Positions 34,434 through 35,229 of a stretch of 35,229 bases of DNA are shown one piece after another. Origin of the DNA: Thiotrichales bacterium (GTDB lineage: Bacteria > Pseudomonadota > Gammaproteobacteria > Beggiatoales > Beggiatoaceae); contig JADGEH010000046.1 of assembly GCA_016744475.1 (NCBI GenBank), positions 1 through 35,229 on the forward strand. The letters are read 5' to 3'. Made by a program: the position numbers and the translations under genes. Below the pieces are notes generated by a model. It was not told the origin of the DNA, ran no database searches, and was given only the letters and a program-made list of their open reading frames with translations. Positions within the stretch are counted from its first letter, which is position 1, and each line of letters opens with the position of its first letter.

Positions 34434-35229
34434 CTACTCAACAATCTTCGCAACAACACCTGCACCAACAGTACGACCCCCTTCACGAATGGCAAAACGT
34501 AAACCGTCTTCCATCGCGATAGGAGCAATTAAGGTCACATCCATTTTCACATTATCACCTGGCATCACCATTTCGATACCTTCTGGTAATTCTACAGCCC
34601 CCGTTACATCAGTGGTACGGAAGTAGAATTGTGGGCGATAACCATTAAAGAATGGCGTATGACGACCACCCTCTTCTTTGCTCAGAATATAGACTTCTGC
34701 TTCAAAGCGAGTATGTGGATTAATACTACCGGGTTTTGCCAGCACTTGACCGCGTTCTACTTCTTCGCGTTTGGTACCGCGCAACAAGACACCGACATTA
34801 TCTCCTGCTACACCTTCGTCTAGCAGTTTACGGAACATTTCAACACCGGTACAAGTGGTTTTAGTGGTGTCTTTAATACCGACAATTTCCACTTCTTCAC
34901 CGACTTTAACACGACCACGTTCTACACGACCCGTGACTACGGTACCACGACCTGAAATAGAGAACACGTCTTCAATCGGCATCAAGAAATCTTGATCAAT
35001 ATCACGTTCTGGCTCTGGAATATAAGTATCTAAAGCTTCTACTAGTTCGTAGATTTTATCGATATAAGCCTGCTCGCCTTCTAAGGCTTTCAAGGCTGAA
35101 CCCACAATCACAGGAGTGTCATCACCGGGGAACTCATAACTATCGAGCAGCTCACGCACTTCCATTTCAACCAATTCGATCAACTCTTCATCATCGACCA
35201 TATCGGCTTTATTCATGAAGACGACCACG
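34434..35229 (-). CDS. tuf: Elongation factor Tu, C-terminal two-thirds (5' end outside window)
   Basis: Carries aminoacyl-tRNA to the ribosome. The visible 264 residues run from the end of the GTPase domain ([20 protein letters not shown], with the NKxD base-recognition motif, then GSALKAL) through domains 2 ([13 protein letters not shown]) and 3 ([20 protein letters not shown], ending VVAKIVE). The G1 motif and start lie beyond the right edge. Confidence 0.96.
   Translation of the reverse strand, partial: VVVFMNKADMVDDEELIELVEMEVRELLDSYEFPGDDTPVIVGSALKALEGEQAYIDKIYELVEALDTYIPEPERDIDQDFLMPIEDVFSISGRGTVVTGRVERGRVKVGEEVEIVGIKDTTKTTCTGVEMFRKLLDEGVAGDNVGVLLRGTKREEVERGQVLAKPGSINPHTRFEAEVYILSKEEGGRHTPFFNGYRPQFYFRTTDVTGAVELPEGIEMVMPGDNVKMDVTLIAPIAMEDGLRFAIREGGRTVGAGVVAKIVE

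Overview
The window is a piece of a gammaproteobacterial chromosome. The right third carries tuf - tRNA-Trp - secE - nusG - rplK - rplA - rplJ - rplL - rpoB - rpoC in the order usual for that class, and lptE, lolB and an LpxL/HtrB-type acyltransferase point to a Gram-negative outer membrane. WD40/peptidase fusion proteins, many miniature inverted-repeat elements and a c-type cytochrome would fit a filamentous sulfur-oxidising lineage (Beggiatoa/Thiothrix-like). That assignment is inference; no rRNA is present to test it.

Layout. Positions 1-1560 are a decayed zone: a broken IS630-type transposase, a WD40 pseudogene split by a miniature element, and fragments of several dispersed palindromic repeats. 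Positions 1561-3428 (minus strand) hold lptE, a Rieske ferredoxin and a Sel1-repeat lipoprotein. Positions 3584-8523 (plus) hold a TIR element, a stand-alone receiver protein, and a 1339-residue exported protein: two predicted seven-bladed WD40 propellers, an Ig-like domain, a legumain-like (C13) domain whose catalytic Cys is replaced by Ala, and two C-terminal repeat domains.

Positions 8666-15560 (minus) are a nine-gene membrane operon. It contains MrpE, F, G, a DUF4040/MbhD-like subunit, MrpB, C, D, a NuoL/HyfB-like subunit and a NuoH-like subunit. This is the membrane arm of an Mrp-Mbh/Hyf-like ion-translocating complex, with no NuoB/C/D/I-type redox subunits in the window. Positions 15767-16195 are a cluster of three foldback elements directly upstream of a small gene of unknown function and a diheme cytochrome c. 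Next come remnants of a hybrid histidine kinase, a kinase-like protein with a degenerate receiver, and NAD-malic enzyme. A palindromic repeat with a second element inserted exactly in its loop precedes lolB, which converges on the acyltransferase gene.

Positions 22205-35229 (minus) are the ribosomal protein/RNA polymerase operon. It has an L10 leader RNA before rplJ, an attenuator-like hairpin between rplL and rpoB, a dispersed palindromic repeat in the rpoB-rpoC spacer, and a strong terminator after rpoC.

The most notable points are the apparently catalytically dead WD40-C13 protein and its broken inverted paralogue, the Mrp-Mbh-like operon without redox subunits, and several miniature-element insertions whose target sites can be reconstructed to the base.
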